Of a stretch of 64,000 bases of DNA, positions 11,482-22,259 are shown piece by piece. Positions within the stretch are counted from its first letter, which is position 1. Every line of letters starts with the position of its first letter. The notes under the pieces were generated by a model, which saw only the letters and a program-made list of their open reading frames with translations, was not told the origin of the DNA and did not search any database. Made by a program: the position numbers and the translations under genes. This stretch comes from Sugiyamaella lignohabitans (Eukaryota; Ascomycota; Dipodascomycetes; Dipodascales; Trichomonascaceae): positions 310,001 through 374,000 of the forward strand of contig NC_031673.1 of the NCBI RefSeq assembly GCF_001640025.1, written 5' to 3'.

Positions 11482-11890
11482 CCTCGGCTCGTGGTATTTA
11501 AGACTCTTGCACGACAAGTATTATTTGATTTGTAACCTATGAAGATGAATAAGAAAAGCCATGAGTGTTGTTTGGTTTAAACGCGCCATCTTGTTTACAA
11601 CTCAGCCGTACCAACAGTTCTGACATTACATTTCGTTGTCACAGTAACCATCTAACGCGATTTTTAAAGGTGTCGATCAACGCATTTATCTCATGTGATA
11701 ACCTGCAAGGTTCAAAGGCTCGGGATGATTAGAAATAAATCCGAAGCGACTGATCAATTCGAGGTGGGGGTAGTAGGGTCATTACAACACAACTGTAGCT
11801 TTCACATACTTAATACCGATTATACAGATTACATCTGGCGTACGACTTTTTCACCCTCACTGTTCATAATCCTACTTAGTTCGGGATACC
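11482..11890. other. Divergent promoter region of BRN1 and IME4
   Basis: About 410 bp shared by the two genes. No GCP, tRNA or clear ORF. A TCATGTGATAA motif lies at about 11691. Confidence 0.6.
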
Positions 11891-13917
11891 ATGTCATCTT
11901 CGTCATCTTCGACAATATTCTCACTAAACCAGGCTCTTTTGTATTCACCCAATACTACTATCAATCTCTCGTCATATCAAAACTCAATTGAAACACCGAG
12001 TTCTGACATTGGTTCTAGGATTGCTTCACATCACCTCAGATCGGTATCTGTGACAGGTTCTCTCGATGGTGAAATGAGTGTTAACGACAATTCGCTAGAG
12101 GAAATTGTGGTCTCCTTTCTTATCAATCATAAACCAAAACTATTCCCGGCTCTTCCATTTGGTATTAACGTCTTACTTCGAACCATCAATCAAGTTCACA
12201 ATTGTCACATTTCTTCAGACGCTTTTGATAATGCTTGTTTGAATCTTGCAATGCAGATTCCATCTTCCTTTGTGGTGTCGAAAATGTGCTCTCAAAACGC
12301 CAGCTACTCGTCCAAATACCAGCTAGAATTTTATGATCCTGAAATGCTTATTTTGTGGTCCTCTTCTTCTTTATCCACTATTTTCACTCGCTCATCGGCT
12401 TCCTCATCAGGGTCTTCTACCTTGGACTGCTCGATATCAGTTATTGCAGATCATGACACCCCTAACCGCAATCTCAACGAGAATATTGCATATGCAGATA
12501 ACTCTAAATTATATCAGACTATGCTTTCTCTCATTACAAATGACGACTCTTATTACGCACAAATGAGGCAGACTCTAGCCAATTTGCTATCTGAACCGAC
12601 TCAGAGAAATATTCTCTACAAAGAACAGATTTTATCAGCTAGCTCCACTAAACCCTATGTTGAAATTTGCCCGTATCCTAAACGCAATGAGTGTTTACTG
12701 CAAGGCAGATTAGATTGTTTACGCAAGATCCATTTTGAGCCTGTTATCACTAGTAACACTGATGTCAGTATTGGAGATTGTTCTTATTTAGACACTTGCT
12801 TCAAAGGTAAAGGGTGCAAGTACGTCCACTATCGAATTACCTATCCAGATACCTTTCAAAGGGGTCAAGCCAGACAACCACAGGAAGCCAAACAAAACCA
12901 AGGACCACTGTTCCACATTGCCGAACGAGACTATTCAAAACCGAAGGTAGGTCAGAATATCTCAGAGAAATATCTTGTTTTAATTACTCGCCAAATACAC
13001 AAGTGTTTACTAACTGGTCTCTTTAGACTTCTCCCCAGTGGATTTGCTGCGATATCAGGCGACTTGACCTCCGCATTCTCGGTAACTTTAGTGTCATCAT
13101 TGCCGACCGTAAGTGCAATTGAACCACAAACCACAGACCTGGATAATCAATTTAATCTAACTGACTTCCAGCTCCTTGGGATATACATATGAATGGGAAT
13201 CTTCAAGTTCCATCTGGGGTAATCACAGACGAGTATGTATTCTACCATGTCTGTCAAAACACAGAGTCCATATACTAACTGGCAGGGAAATCCTATCATT
13301 TAAAATCGACGAGATCCAAACCGAAGGAATTTTTTTCCTGTGGGTCACAGGAAGGGCACTTGATATCGGCAGACAGTGCCTAGCAAAATGGGGCTACACC
13401 CACATTGAGGAGATTATTTGGTGCAAGACCAACCAACTTGCCCGTACTATCTGTACTGGACGAACTGGTCATTGGCTGAATCACACTAAAGAACACGTTC
13501 TTATGGGGTAAGTGCCATACTAGCATCTAAGGTGAAAGACTGAAAAAAAAACTGGCCAGTAGTATAATGAACTAACTTTGGTCAGCATTAAAGGAGACCC
13601 AAATTGGCTGGCCAGAGGCATTGACTCAGACGTCATAGTGTCTACCACGCGAGACAAAAGCCACAAGCCTGACGAACTCTACGATATCGCAGACCGACTC
13701 GCTGGACCGTCATCAAGAAAACTCGAACTTTTTGGACGCCAGCACAATGTTCGCCCTGGATGGCTCAGTAAGTACCTATAAACCACCAACTTATCCACAG
13801 CAAATGCTAACCCCCATTTTAGCAGTCGGAAACCAGCTGAATGGTACTAAAATAGCCGATCCGGATATGGCTCAAAGATTCACTGCCTGGCAAAGGTCAC
13901 AGTCTGCCACGATCTAA
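11891..13917 (+). CDS. IME4: mRNA N6-adenosine methyltransferase Ime4 (METTL3 family), 6 exons
   Basis: Catalytic subunit of the m6A writer, linked in yeast to meiosis. Exons are 11891-12946, 13027-13108, 13172-13232, 13286-13507, 13586-13767 and 13823-13917, 565 residues. All five introns are 53-80 nt with GTAAGT-like starts, CTAAC branches and AG ends. The catalytic DPPW (379-382) is made only after splicing because an intron cuts its first Pro codon. Two zinc-finger-like groups precede it: Cys260, 268, 276, His281 and Cys297, 303, 309, His313 ([12 protein letters not shown]). Later motifs are [35 protein letters not shown], and RPGWLTVGNQL near the end. Ser-rich N-terminus. The CTG codon at the conserved Leu of FLWVTGR supports standard coding. 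Confidence 0.95.
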
Positions 13918-14256
13918 CTTCTTTTAAGCTCAATAAGCGTTAGTTGAATATATTATTTAGGATATGGCGGTCTTCTGATTACATCAGAATCGATGCAGGG
14001 TCCACGCCGCGCGACACTTTACCGACTGATCTGGGCTAGGACATGTCCAGCATTTCCAGCACCCTTTCCAGCACCCTTTCCAGCACCCTTTCCAGCGTCA
14101 TTCTGGAATCCTGAAATCGTCAGGGGAGAACTTCACCAACCACAACAGTATAACAAGCCTGCAGCGGACCGAACCTGAAACAAACCAATTGAACCATAAA
14201 GGAGGAAGACCGGATAATGCCCTCCGTGTAACCGTGACCGCAAAGACTACTGATAC
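13918..14256. other. IME4-CUL3 gap with 12-bp tandem repeats
   Basis: No gene. The segment 14048-14095 holds about three and a half direct copies of the 12-mer AGCACCCTTTCC. The promoter and 5' leader of CUL3 must lie here. Confidence 0.6.
14048..14095. repeat. 12-bp tandem repeat (AGCACCCTTTCC)n
   Basis: Head-to-tail copies with a degenerate first unit. It lies in the leader or promoter of CUL3. Confidence 0.9.
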
Positions 14257-14441
14257 GTAAGTGGGTCAGATTGCCTCCGGCGGCTGGGGCTCCGCCCCAG
14301 ACCCCGCTGCTCCTCTCGCTACGCTCGAGTCGGGCTCCATGATCCCAGCCATCTCCTGCTCAGCAGGAGCTATGGGGTCTGGGTCGGAGCCCCAGCCGCT
14401 GGAGGCCAAGCCCCCCTCCCATAAGCATCCTGGCTAACCAG
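14257..14441 (+). other. Probable 5' UTR intron of CUL3
   Basis: GTAAGT at 14257, GGCTAAC branch and CAG ending at 14441, 10 nt before the CUL3 ATG. A full GCP occupies 134 of its 185 nt. Confidence 0.7.
14273..14406. repeat. GCP8, full element in the CUL3 leader intron
   Basis: Both arms present, with a GGAGTCGG-like change in the right arm. It begins 16 nt after the 5' splice site and ends 35 nt before the 3' splice site. Confidence 0.93.
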
Positions 14442-14451
14442 AGTAGAGAAA

Positions 14452-17079
14452 ATGGCTACACGTGGAGGTAGAGCTCGGATCAGAGCGCCCAAGAAGAGTT
14501 TGGCAGACGAGGCCAATTTCGATGTGTCGTGGAATGAGAAGCTGTCGCCTGCTATTAGAGAGATTTATGACAAGAATGCGTCGAAACGATCCTTTGAAGA
14601 GCTGTATCGAACTGCCTACTACCTGGTGCTCAAAAAACATGGCAAGAGGCTATATGAATCGACGAAGCAACAGATTAGGGAACATTTAGAGAATAAGGTG
14701 GTCGGGTCACTGACGCGGTATATTCAAGATCATGGCCAGAATAGTGGGTCTGGCACCTCTGTAGCTGCAGGAGGTGACGATAATGTCGATGGTACAATAC
14801 GCGAAAATGGCACGGAATTGGCAACTACAGAAAATGCAACTAAAACGACGCCCAAAGGAACCCTGGACTTGGAATCAGTGCCTGTGGACTTTTTGAAGCA
14901 GGTGCGACGATACTGGGACGACAGCTGTCTGTGTATGAAAATGACGAGTGATATTCTCATGTATTTAGATCGTGTATATGTTCAGGACGCAAAAGTGCCG
15001 CTGATCTATGATGCTGGTCTTATACTGTTTAGAGATGCAGTAATATTCAATCAAAAACTGCCAGTGGGTTCGATTATCGACAACATCATTATAAACGAAG
15101 TGATAAATGAGCGGAATGGCCAGATCATTGACAGAGTAGCTATCAAGGCAACGGTCAATATGCTGGAATCTTTACGAGATTCTCATAATCCCCTATTTAC
15201 AAGCCCTATTAGGACAGCTCAGAATGACGGACGGCCTTATGATTATCTGAAAAATGGCACTGATGGGCTAATAGATCTCGATTCTGGCTTCGGTAGTGTA
15301 TATACAGGCGAGTTTGAGCCCAAATTCTTAGCCTCATCTGAAGAATATTACTCTACTACAGCTAGAAATGTACTGGAATCAACCCCGGATGCCCATGTAT
15401 ATATTCAAAAGGTGAAGTTTTGGCTCGAGGAAGAAGCTCAGAGATGTAACCGATACTTGTCGATCCACACTCTTGACAAAGTGATAACTCTCATAGAGGA
15501 TGTGTTGATTACGCAACGTATCTCGGAAGTACTGGAACTACCGACAACTGGACTCGTGAGTTGGATCGAAAACGAGCAGTATGAAGATCTGTCTCTTGCT
15601 TATCAGCTGGTGGGCCGTGTGGACAAGACTTACAAATGCATCTGTGAGCTAGTGAAAAAGGACCTATTAATCGCAGGAAGGGAGGCCAATAACGTAGCCA
15701 TTCGATCCAGCGAAGAGGCTAAAGCGAGCAAAGGACGACCCAAGGAGAAACAGGACGCTGCAAACCCAGCTTCTGGAGCAGCAGGAGCAGGAGCTACTGC
15801 CACTCTGAATCCGACTACTATTGCGATTAACTGGGTTGAACAAGTGATTCGACTAAAGGATAAATACGACAAAATTTTAATTCAATGTTTCGAGAATCAG
15901 CAGAACATCCGAATTGCTAATGAGGAGTCGTTCATTTTGTTTGTTAATGAAAATCCAAAGGTAGCGGAATTCCTATCTCTATTTATTGACGAGAATCTTA
16001 AACGAACCATTAAAGGTAAATCCGATGAAGAGATTGAAGATACTCTGGAAAAGGCAATCACGCTTTTTAGATATATTGCCGACAAGGACCTGTTTGAGAC
16101 ATACTATAAGGTGCATCTTGCTAAGCGACTGCTGAATGGCAAGTCGGTATCTGATGAGGTCGAAAGGAATATGATAGGAAAGATCAAACGTGAAGTTGGA
16201 ACTGCGTTTACATCCAAGCTTGAAGGAATGTTTAAAGACATGCGTATTTCCAAGGATATCAATAATGAATTCAAGGCTGCTCAATCACAATTGCAGCAAT
16301 CAGACTCTGGAAACAAGGGTCTAGCGGATATCCAAGTAAACGTTTTGACATCGACGTTTTGGCCCAGTGGTATTGTAAATACACAAGCCAAGTTCGTATT
16401 ACCTCCCGTTGTCGACGAGGCCAAGCAGCGGTTCGAGAAGTTCTATCTTGGACGGCATACTGGTAGGGTCCTAGCCTGGAACATGTCCATGGGTACAGCA
16501 GATATCAAGGCTCGTTTCAAGAAGCGTACACATGAAATCAATCTGTCGACTGTTGCCATGGTGGTTCTGATGTTATTCAACGAACTGCCGGAGGGACATT
16601 ACCTCACCTATGAAGATATTCAGAATACGACAGGCATTGCAACCAGCGAGCTAACGAGACACCTGCAGTCGATTGCTGTAGCACCTCGTACGAGACTTCT
16701 TCGTAAGGAGCCAATGTCTCGAGACGTGAAACCGACTGATAAATTCTACTTCAACGATAAATTCGAGTCACCCATGGCACGAATCAAAGTACTCGCAGTG
16801 TCAGCAAAGAGCAAAGCCGAGAACGATTCTGAACGCAAAGAGACACTTGACAGAGTAGACCAGTCTCGAAAGTACGAAACAGATGCTGCAATTGTACGTA
16901 TCATGAAATCGCGACGAACACTCGAGCACGTCCAGCTCATTGCCGATGCGACCCGCCAGCTCTCCAGCAGGTTCAAACCAGACCCCATTCTCATCAAACA
17001 ACGAATTGATGCACTGCTGGAAAGAGAATATCTCGAACGAGACCCCGAGCGACGTAATGTATATAACTATCTCGCGTAA
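14452..17079 (+). CDS. CUL3: Cullin-3 ubiquitin ligase scaffold
   Basis: Scaffold of a cullin-RING E3 ligase. The N-terminal cullin repeats bind the substrate receptor and the C-terminal domain binds Rbx1. One 875-residue coding exon. The N-terminus SWNEKLSPAIREIYDKNASKRSFEELYRTAY is the family signature. The cullin homology region includes DKDLFETYYKVHLAKRLL. The neddylation motif IVRIMKSRR places the modified Lys at about 819, and the protein ends with the usual winged-helix YLERDPERRNVYNYLA. Low-complexity inserts lie at about 100-125 and 425-445. In S. cerevisiae Cul3 is the partner of Ela1, whose gene also lies in this window. Confidence 0.95.
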   Translation: MATRGGRARIRAPKKSLADEANFDVSWNEKLSPAIREIYDKNASKRSFEELYRTAYYLVLKKHGKRLYESTKQQIREHLENKVVGSLTRYIQDHGQNSGSGTSVAAGGDDNVDGTIRENGTELATTENATKTTPKGTLDLESVPVDFLKQVRRYWDDSCLCMKMTSDILMYLDRVYVQDAKVPLIYDAGLILFRDAVIFNQKLPVGSIIDNIIINEVINERNGQIIDRVAIKATVNMLESLRDSHNPLFTSPIRTAQNDGRPYDYLKNGTDGLIDLDSGFGSVYTGEFEPKFLASSEEYYSTTARNVLESTPDAHVYIQKVKFWLEEEAQRCNRYLSIHTLDKVITLIEDVLITQRISEVLELPTTGLVSWIENEQYEDLSLAYQLVGRVDKTYKCICELVKKDLLIAGREANNVAIRSSEEAKASKGRPKEKQDAANPASGAAGAGATATLNPTTIAINWVEQVIRLKDKYDKILIQCFENQQNIRIANEESFILFVNENPKVAEFLSLFIDENLKRTIKGKSDEEIEDTLEKAITLFRYIADKDLFETYYKVHLAKRLLNGKSVSDEVERNMIGKIKREVGTAFTSKLEGMFKDMRISKDINNEFKAAQSQLQQSDSGNKGLADIQVNVLTSTFWPSGIVNTQAKFVLPPVVDEAKQRFEKFYLGRHTGRVLAWNMSMGTADIKARFKKRTHEINLSTVAMVVLMLFNELPEGHYLTYEDIQNTTGIATSELTRHLQSIAVAPRTRLLRKEPMSRDVKPTDKFYFNDKFESPMARIKVLAVSAKSKAENDSERKETLDRVDQSRKYETDAAIVRIMKSRRTLEHVQLIADATRQLSSRFKPDPILIKQRIDALLEREYLERDPERRNVYNYLA

Positions 17080-17108
17080 ATCGACCTATTTATTGCTGAC
17101 TGGACACT

Positions 17109-17244
17109 GCCTCCGGCGGCTGGGGCTCCGCTCCAGACACCGTAGCTCCTGCTTCGCAGGAGATTGCTGGCACCGTCGACAGAACGACTCGAGCGTAGCG
17201 AGAGGAGCTACGGGGTCTGGGGCAGAGCCCCAGCCGCCGGAGGC
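17109..17244. repeat. GCP9, full element
   Basis: Complete copy between the convergent stops of CUL3 (29 nt away) and the minus-strand gene ending at 17291 (46 nt away). Confidence 0.97.
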
Positions 17245-17290
17245 AGGTCCCGATCACAGGTGAAATCCCGGGTATATTGGAGTTATACAA

Positions 17291-18283
17291 CTAGAGATGC
17301 GACGACATTCTCCGTTTAGATTGTTTCTGGAACTGGCGTTCACGGCGAAACTCCTGGAGGAACCGACTGCGTTCTTCGCGCCAGGTGTCTTCCTGGCCGT
17401 TTACCTTGTACTCGTTGCGCATGAACCGGTGCCAGCCCGGATGGGCAGAGACCCAGGTCTTGCCCTGTTTGATGGGCTCGAAGTTGCGCGACTTCCAGGA
17501 TGGAGCAGGTCGCTTGGTGAAGTAGCAGCGTTGCTTGAGTCGTTCTTCGGGTTTCTTGGAGAATATGCGGGAGCTGAATGCCATGTTATGCTGTAAATTG
17601 GGTGGTGGGGATCCTGGTCCTGAACTCGACGAAACTGGCGGTCCATGATATGTGGCATCCAAAGGGTACAGCAGCGAAATCAGCTCATCTTCTTCAGGTG
17701 ACTCTGGGATGAAATACACTCCACTGTTAAATAAAGCGGTAGTGGACTCTCTCGGGTCTATTGACGATAACCGGCGATTGTTAACGTGACTGAAGCTAAG
17801 AGATCGACTTGCTCGTGAAGGTGATGGACGTCCTGATCTTGGAGGGGATCCATTATGGCCTGTAAAAGACGACGACCGACGACGGATATCAATTGGTTGA
17901 GTCGAGGGGCTGAACACACTGGTTGATGTCACTGTGTCAGAGTTCCGTCTGTGAGTGAACACCCTTGGTCTTGAGTTAGTAGGAGACACAGCATCCAATA
18001 TAGGAGATGAGGGTGGAGAGGGAGTTGCATTAGCATCTCTGTATTGTGAACCGGATAGAGAAGTTCCATTAGTAGTAGCAGCTGCTAGAATTCTCTCTGA
18101 TCGCTGATTCTCCAGTTTGGCTCGACGAATGAAATATGCCTGCTCAGCATGATGCTTGATCCTATCAGAATGCTTATTTTGAGATATTATGTTGGCAAGA
18201 GCGGTTGGGACCCTGGGCAGTGAATGCGGGTTTCTGATCAATCTCTCAGCAGCCGAAGTTGGAATTGGCGATAGTGAAGACAT
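17291..18283 (-). CDS. Hypothetical Ser/Pro/Arg-rich protein with basic C-terminus
   Basis: 330 residues with an ATG start and no visible intron. I do not recognise the family. The N-terminal part has RLIRNPHSLPRVPTALANII. The middle (about 85-200) is Ser/Pro/Arg-rich with several RRxS-type possible phosphorylation sites. The C-terminal 100 residues look conserved in type: KRPAPSWKSRNFEPIKQGKT, then VSAHPGWHRFMRNEYKVNG, then a charged helix rich in Arg/Glu/Gln. Codon use and the clean ORF make a real gene likely. No signal peptide or membrane segment. Confidence 0.8.
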   Translation of the reverse strand: MSSLSPIPTSAAERLIRNPHSLPRVPTALANIISQNKHSDRIKHHAEQAYFIRRAKLENQRSERILAAATTNGTSLSGSQYRDANATPSPPSSPILDAVSPTNSRPRVFTHRRNSDTVTSTSVFSPSTQPIDIRRRSSSFTGHNGSPPRSGRPSPSRASRSLSFSHVNNRRLSSIDPRESTTALFNSGVYFIPESPEEDELISLLYPLDATYHGPPVSSSSGPGSPPPNLQHNMAFSSRIFSKKPEERLKQRCYFTKRPAPSWKSRNFEPIKQGKTWVSAHPGWHRFMRNEYKVNGQEDTWREERSRFLQEFRRERQFQKQSKRRMSSHL

Positions 18284-18313
18284 GGTGGTATTTTTAAATG
18301 TGTACTGGCCTCA

Positions 18314-18314
<1 letters not shown>

Positions 18315-18365
<51 letters not shown>
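18315..18365. repeat. (TAA)n microsatellite
   Basis: About 17 consecutive TAA units, 32 nt upstream of the start codon of the hypothetical minus-strand gene. Confidence 0.97.
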
Positions 18366-18366
<1 letters not shown>

Positions 18367-19665
18367 CAATAAAAAAAAATAAAAAAAAAGGTCAAAGGGG
18401 TATTGCTAATAACAAAAAAAAAAAAGAATACTATCGTGCAGGGGTATCAAAGGGGTATCAGAAATGCACACAGATAGAGCCAGTAGGAAGGCTATGTTGG
18501 CCGTAGCAGCCGACTTAACCTCTACTCAGTCAAAATATCGGGTCAAAAATCAGATCAAAGAACAGATGAATACAGTCCTTTGCCTCAAGATCAAATCAGT
18601 GAATTAACAACAACCAGGCCAGAAGTCACAGATTAATTTCAAAGAGAGCAGATCAGGTTACTTATGAGCGTCAGCTAGGCGATAACAGATTGAATCGGAG
18701 TTCAACAAATTGTGGTGATGATGCAAATAAAGGTCAGTAAGGTGGATTTATAAACACTCTTCGAAGATTTTCAGTCTGAACCAGAAACCAACCAATCGCT
18801 CTGACACTCAACAGAGGCAAACAAATAAAGTTTAGCGATAGCCCACCCAATTTCGACGAAGGAATATATCAAGCCAAGCCCCTGAAAGGTATTGCTACAT
18901 GAATGTTAGTAACAAGTATCTACCACGAATATACTCAACACGATCCCATACATGAATTAGCGAACCTATCACAGCACCCCTATTCAATGATTATCGATTA
19001 TCACCCCATATCTACTACCATGACCCATCATCTGCAATGCCAAAAAGATCCAAATCACTCTACCAATGCAAAAAACTCATATCCCACCAAGTCAAGCAGT
19101 TCACAACAACTACCCAGCCATGTCTCAACATATCCATTATGCCGAAATGTCCCGCAAAAGCTCGATACCCAGCAGCCACATTTTGGAGCCCAGATGGCAT
19201 GAACCTACTACTTACACCAAGCTGCTAGCCAGCCTCTTTGCTCAGGTTTACGGAAATTACAAATCAATTTTACTATGAACCAAAAGTATAATAACAAGCG
19301 CAGTGACAAGAAACAACCGTTGAGTAACCAGAGCTATCTATCCCCAACTGCGAGAGCCAGCAAACATGTGTGGCTTATACTACAGCCCAATCATATGCAA
19401 ATGACTAGCACATTGCATTACGTCACATGCACCACGATGATTATTTATCGTGCATAACCAGCCCGAAACAGCATCTGTACCGTGTCTCTAGGCAAGATAA
19501 CGGGCTCCCTGCATCAGCGTTATCGCCATTTCCACTACTCAACTCGTATGTTCCTGTCAGAGCAAACAAATAAAGTTGGATCCTGTATTTAGATACTGAT
19601 CTGTTCCTTTATTTGATGACTTTTTTACTTTTCTCGGGTTCACACCTCTTCCGAGTCTGGGTGTT

Positions 19666-19725
19666 GCCTCCGGCGGCTGGGGCTCCGCCCCAGACCCCGC
19701 TGCTCCTCTCGCTTCGCTCGAGTCG
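19666..19725. repeat. GCP10, half element
   Basis: Left arm with the CTCGAGTCG end. Intergenic, preceded by a CTGGGTGTT flank. Confidence 0.95.
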
Positions 19726-20240
19726 TTTCTTCGGGGATTCCAGCAGTTTCTTTGGAGTCAGGAGTAAGGGTATGGTTGGGAAATACGGCTGGAAAATAGC
19801 GACTTTGGGTCCATAATCGTGCATTGTGAGCATGCTCTGGCTATCACCTATACTACTTACTACTCTATGAACCATCCTGAACCTGAAAAATAATAATCTC
19901 GTAATACACAAACCAAATCAGACGAAAACGAAACGGAGGCTGGAATACCGTCTTAAACGTAAGCGACCACAAAAATTTGGTTATTTGTAAACTTGAGCTG
20001 ATCGGAGTCCAAGACTATGTCCCAGACTTGATAACTCTTCTTGCTCTGCTGGTTCTTAACTGAGAATACACAGGCAATCAGAGAATGTCAAACTATTTCA
20101 TGTCGTCTGGAATACGGAATATTCCTCAAATTGCCTCGAACAAAGGGTCTGGCAGCTAAGCCTTCACAGCCAGCAAACCCAAAATCCAGTTGCAACCCAA
20201 AAAGCACGCCCACCACAAAATCAACTGGGAACCCCACGCA

Positions 20241-20300
20241 CGACTCGAGCGAAGCGAGAGGAGCCACGGGGTCTGGGGCGGAGCCCCAGCCGCCGGAGGC
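20241..20300. repeat. GCP11, half element
   Basis: Right arm starting CGACTCGAG. It is about 200 bp beyond the RPS17 stop codon. Confidence 0.95.
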
Positions 20301-20501
20301 AGCAGCCACCCTCGACAATCACCCCAGTACCAAGGACCAGAACCACAGTCCGATAAAAAGAGCAGAAGAGGGTAGCACAGAAGGACAAAGATTCATTACA
20401 TTTTCATTTGGATATCCAAACCTACGATTTTTTACATTCCAAGAATAAAAACAAATAAACAACAAACACCAGTTTTATATAAGAAATGTTGAATATTCGA
20501 C

Positions 20502-20918
20502 TTAGTTTCTCTTGCGGAATCTACGCTCGGGAGCTTGTTGAGAAACGTGGACAACAGAGACAGGGAGCTTGGCGAAACCCAAAGTCTTGAGGAGGTTGGC
20601 GGTGTCGGCGTCGACTTCAAGGCCGTTTTCGGTTTGAGAGACATCAAGGGCGGAAACCTCAGGAACGTATTGATCTCTTCTCTCACGCTCTTCTTCTTGG
20701 AGCTTGAAAGAGATACCTCTGACAGGACCCTTTTGGATACGCTTCATCAAGTGGGTGGTGTAACCGGCAATCTTGTTTCTAAGACGCTTAGAAGGAATGA
20801 ATGCAATTTCGTCAGCAAGACGCTTGTTGGTCTCGAAGTCGAGGGTGAGCTTGGGGTAGTAACCCTCAATGATTTGCTTAGCAGCACGCTTGACAGTCTT
20901 AGTTCTAACACGACCCAT
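20502..20918 (-). CDS. RPS17: 40S ribosomal protein eS17
   Basis: Component of the small ribosomal subunit. 138 residues, full length for the family, starting [24 protein letters not shown] and containing [29 protein letters not shown]. No intron is visible, whereas the S. cerevisiae genes have one near the start codon. The C-terminal tail ends in the basic ERRFRKRN. Confidence 0.97.
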   Translation of the reverse strand: MGRVRTKTVKRAAKQIIEGYYPKLTLDFETNKRLADEIAFIPSKRLRNKIAGYTTHLMKRIQKGPVRGISFKLQEEERERRDQYVPEVSALDVSQTENGLEVDADTANLLKTLGFAKLPVSVVHVSQQAPERRFRKRN

Positions 20919-22259
20919 TTTTGTTGATTAGTTGAAGATTTCGGTTGTACTTTCGTAAACTGTAGAAACGTTCAAGTACTTGTTCTGGCTATGTTGCACT
21001 GGCTGCTACTGTCTGCCCTTCGTGCATGTTGAGTCCCTCTGTGAGTCGATGAAAATTTCCGCGTATATTACAGCACTGCCGATCGACCGTCGTGAAAACC
21101 TGGAGTTCGCTTTCCCAAATAGGAAACTTCATATCTCTCCTGTGACTGTGGCACACCTGCTCTGCGCGCTTAAAAGCATATAATGACCCTCTTAGAGACT
21201 ACCTCTACAGTCCCCCTCCACGACCCAATCTGGGCCCTGCCCCTTTTTCAAACTCTCTATAGAATTCTTGTACAAAAAAGCCATTTCCGTAACCCATACA
21301 AGACGACCCTTAACCCCCAGAAACTCAGTCTTCTCCTGTTCTTATCTCTCCACCCCTGCACCATCATCCTGCAGGGAGCATGCACCTCCCGGTCCCTGCA
21401 TCCTCCTCTGCTCCTTAACTCCCCCCTTTCCAATCTCCTGGCTCTTCAAACCCACTCTCAAACTGGCCATTTCACTCGGAGGCGCTCTACTCGGGTCCCA
21501 TCTGCCGCCAAACCTCTCCCGACACTGGCACTGGGGGTTGGGGTCTGCCTCCGGCGGCTGGGGCTGCGCCCCAGACCCCACTGCTCCTCTCACTACGCTC
21601 GAGTCGTTCCGCCGACGGTCCCAGCCACTCCTGCGAAGCAGGAGCCACGGGGTCTGGGGCGGAGCCCCAGCCGCCGGAGGCCGTCCCCGACCCCCTGAGC
21701 CCCCACCCCGATATATGGAATATATGCTGCACGTCGGGGGTGGAAGTGAGAGAGGCGCGTTGGAGGAGGGAGGAGGTGAAGACAGGTATCGGCAGCAGCG
21801 AACAGAGCAGCAGCGGAGCAGAGTTAGCGGAACGGATCGAATCGCACCGCAGGTGGCATTGACATTGGCAATATTTTGGCATTTGGTGAGTCAATTGGAC
21901 CGCAAATTATTTATTAGTCAGGGATTTTTTTTGAGGACAGGTGCTCATTCGTCAGCAGTGTCCGATATTCAGACGGATTATTAATAGAATATCACAGTTC
22001 AGAGTGGACTCAGAAGTGGTATCAGTTGGTAATCGTCGCGAAGTGGCTATTCGGACAAAATAAAAGGACAATATAGACAGGAAAAGACAGGGTCTCGATT
22101 GGCATTTCGTGATTCTGCTGTGTCTAGAACGAGTACGAGGTTAAAGTACAGTGTTGCTCGGAGACAGGGTCTTGTCGGGCCGAGAATCGCGTATTACTGA
22201 TCTATGGACGCATCGACAACAGCACGAGCTAGTTTTTAAACTCGCAACAGAAAATAAAA
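20919..22259. other. Divergent gap between RPS17 and ADA2
   Basis: Contains a C-rich stretch (about 21200-21540) and one full GCP. The open frame 21183-21698 runs into the repeat, has no family features and is not called. Confidence 0.6.
21547..21681. repeat. GCP12, full element
   Basis: Complete copy, G-rich on its left flank and C-rich on its right flank. Confidence 0.97.

Larger units (their letters stand above)
18284..20501. other. Intergenic region between the hypothetical gene and RPS17
   Basis: About 2.2 kb with a (TAA)n tract, A-rich stretches at 18366-18425 and two GCP halves (19666-19725, 20241-20300). A 99-codon ORF at 18903-19202 is His/Ser/Thr/Pro-rich without a recognisable domain, and I do not call it. 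No tRNA found. Confidence 0.6.

Noticed and set aside
18903..19202. 99-codon His/Ser/Thr/Pro-rich ORF
   Set aside because: No domain, no splice signals and an unusual composition; likely chance in a long intergenic region.
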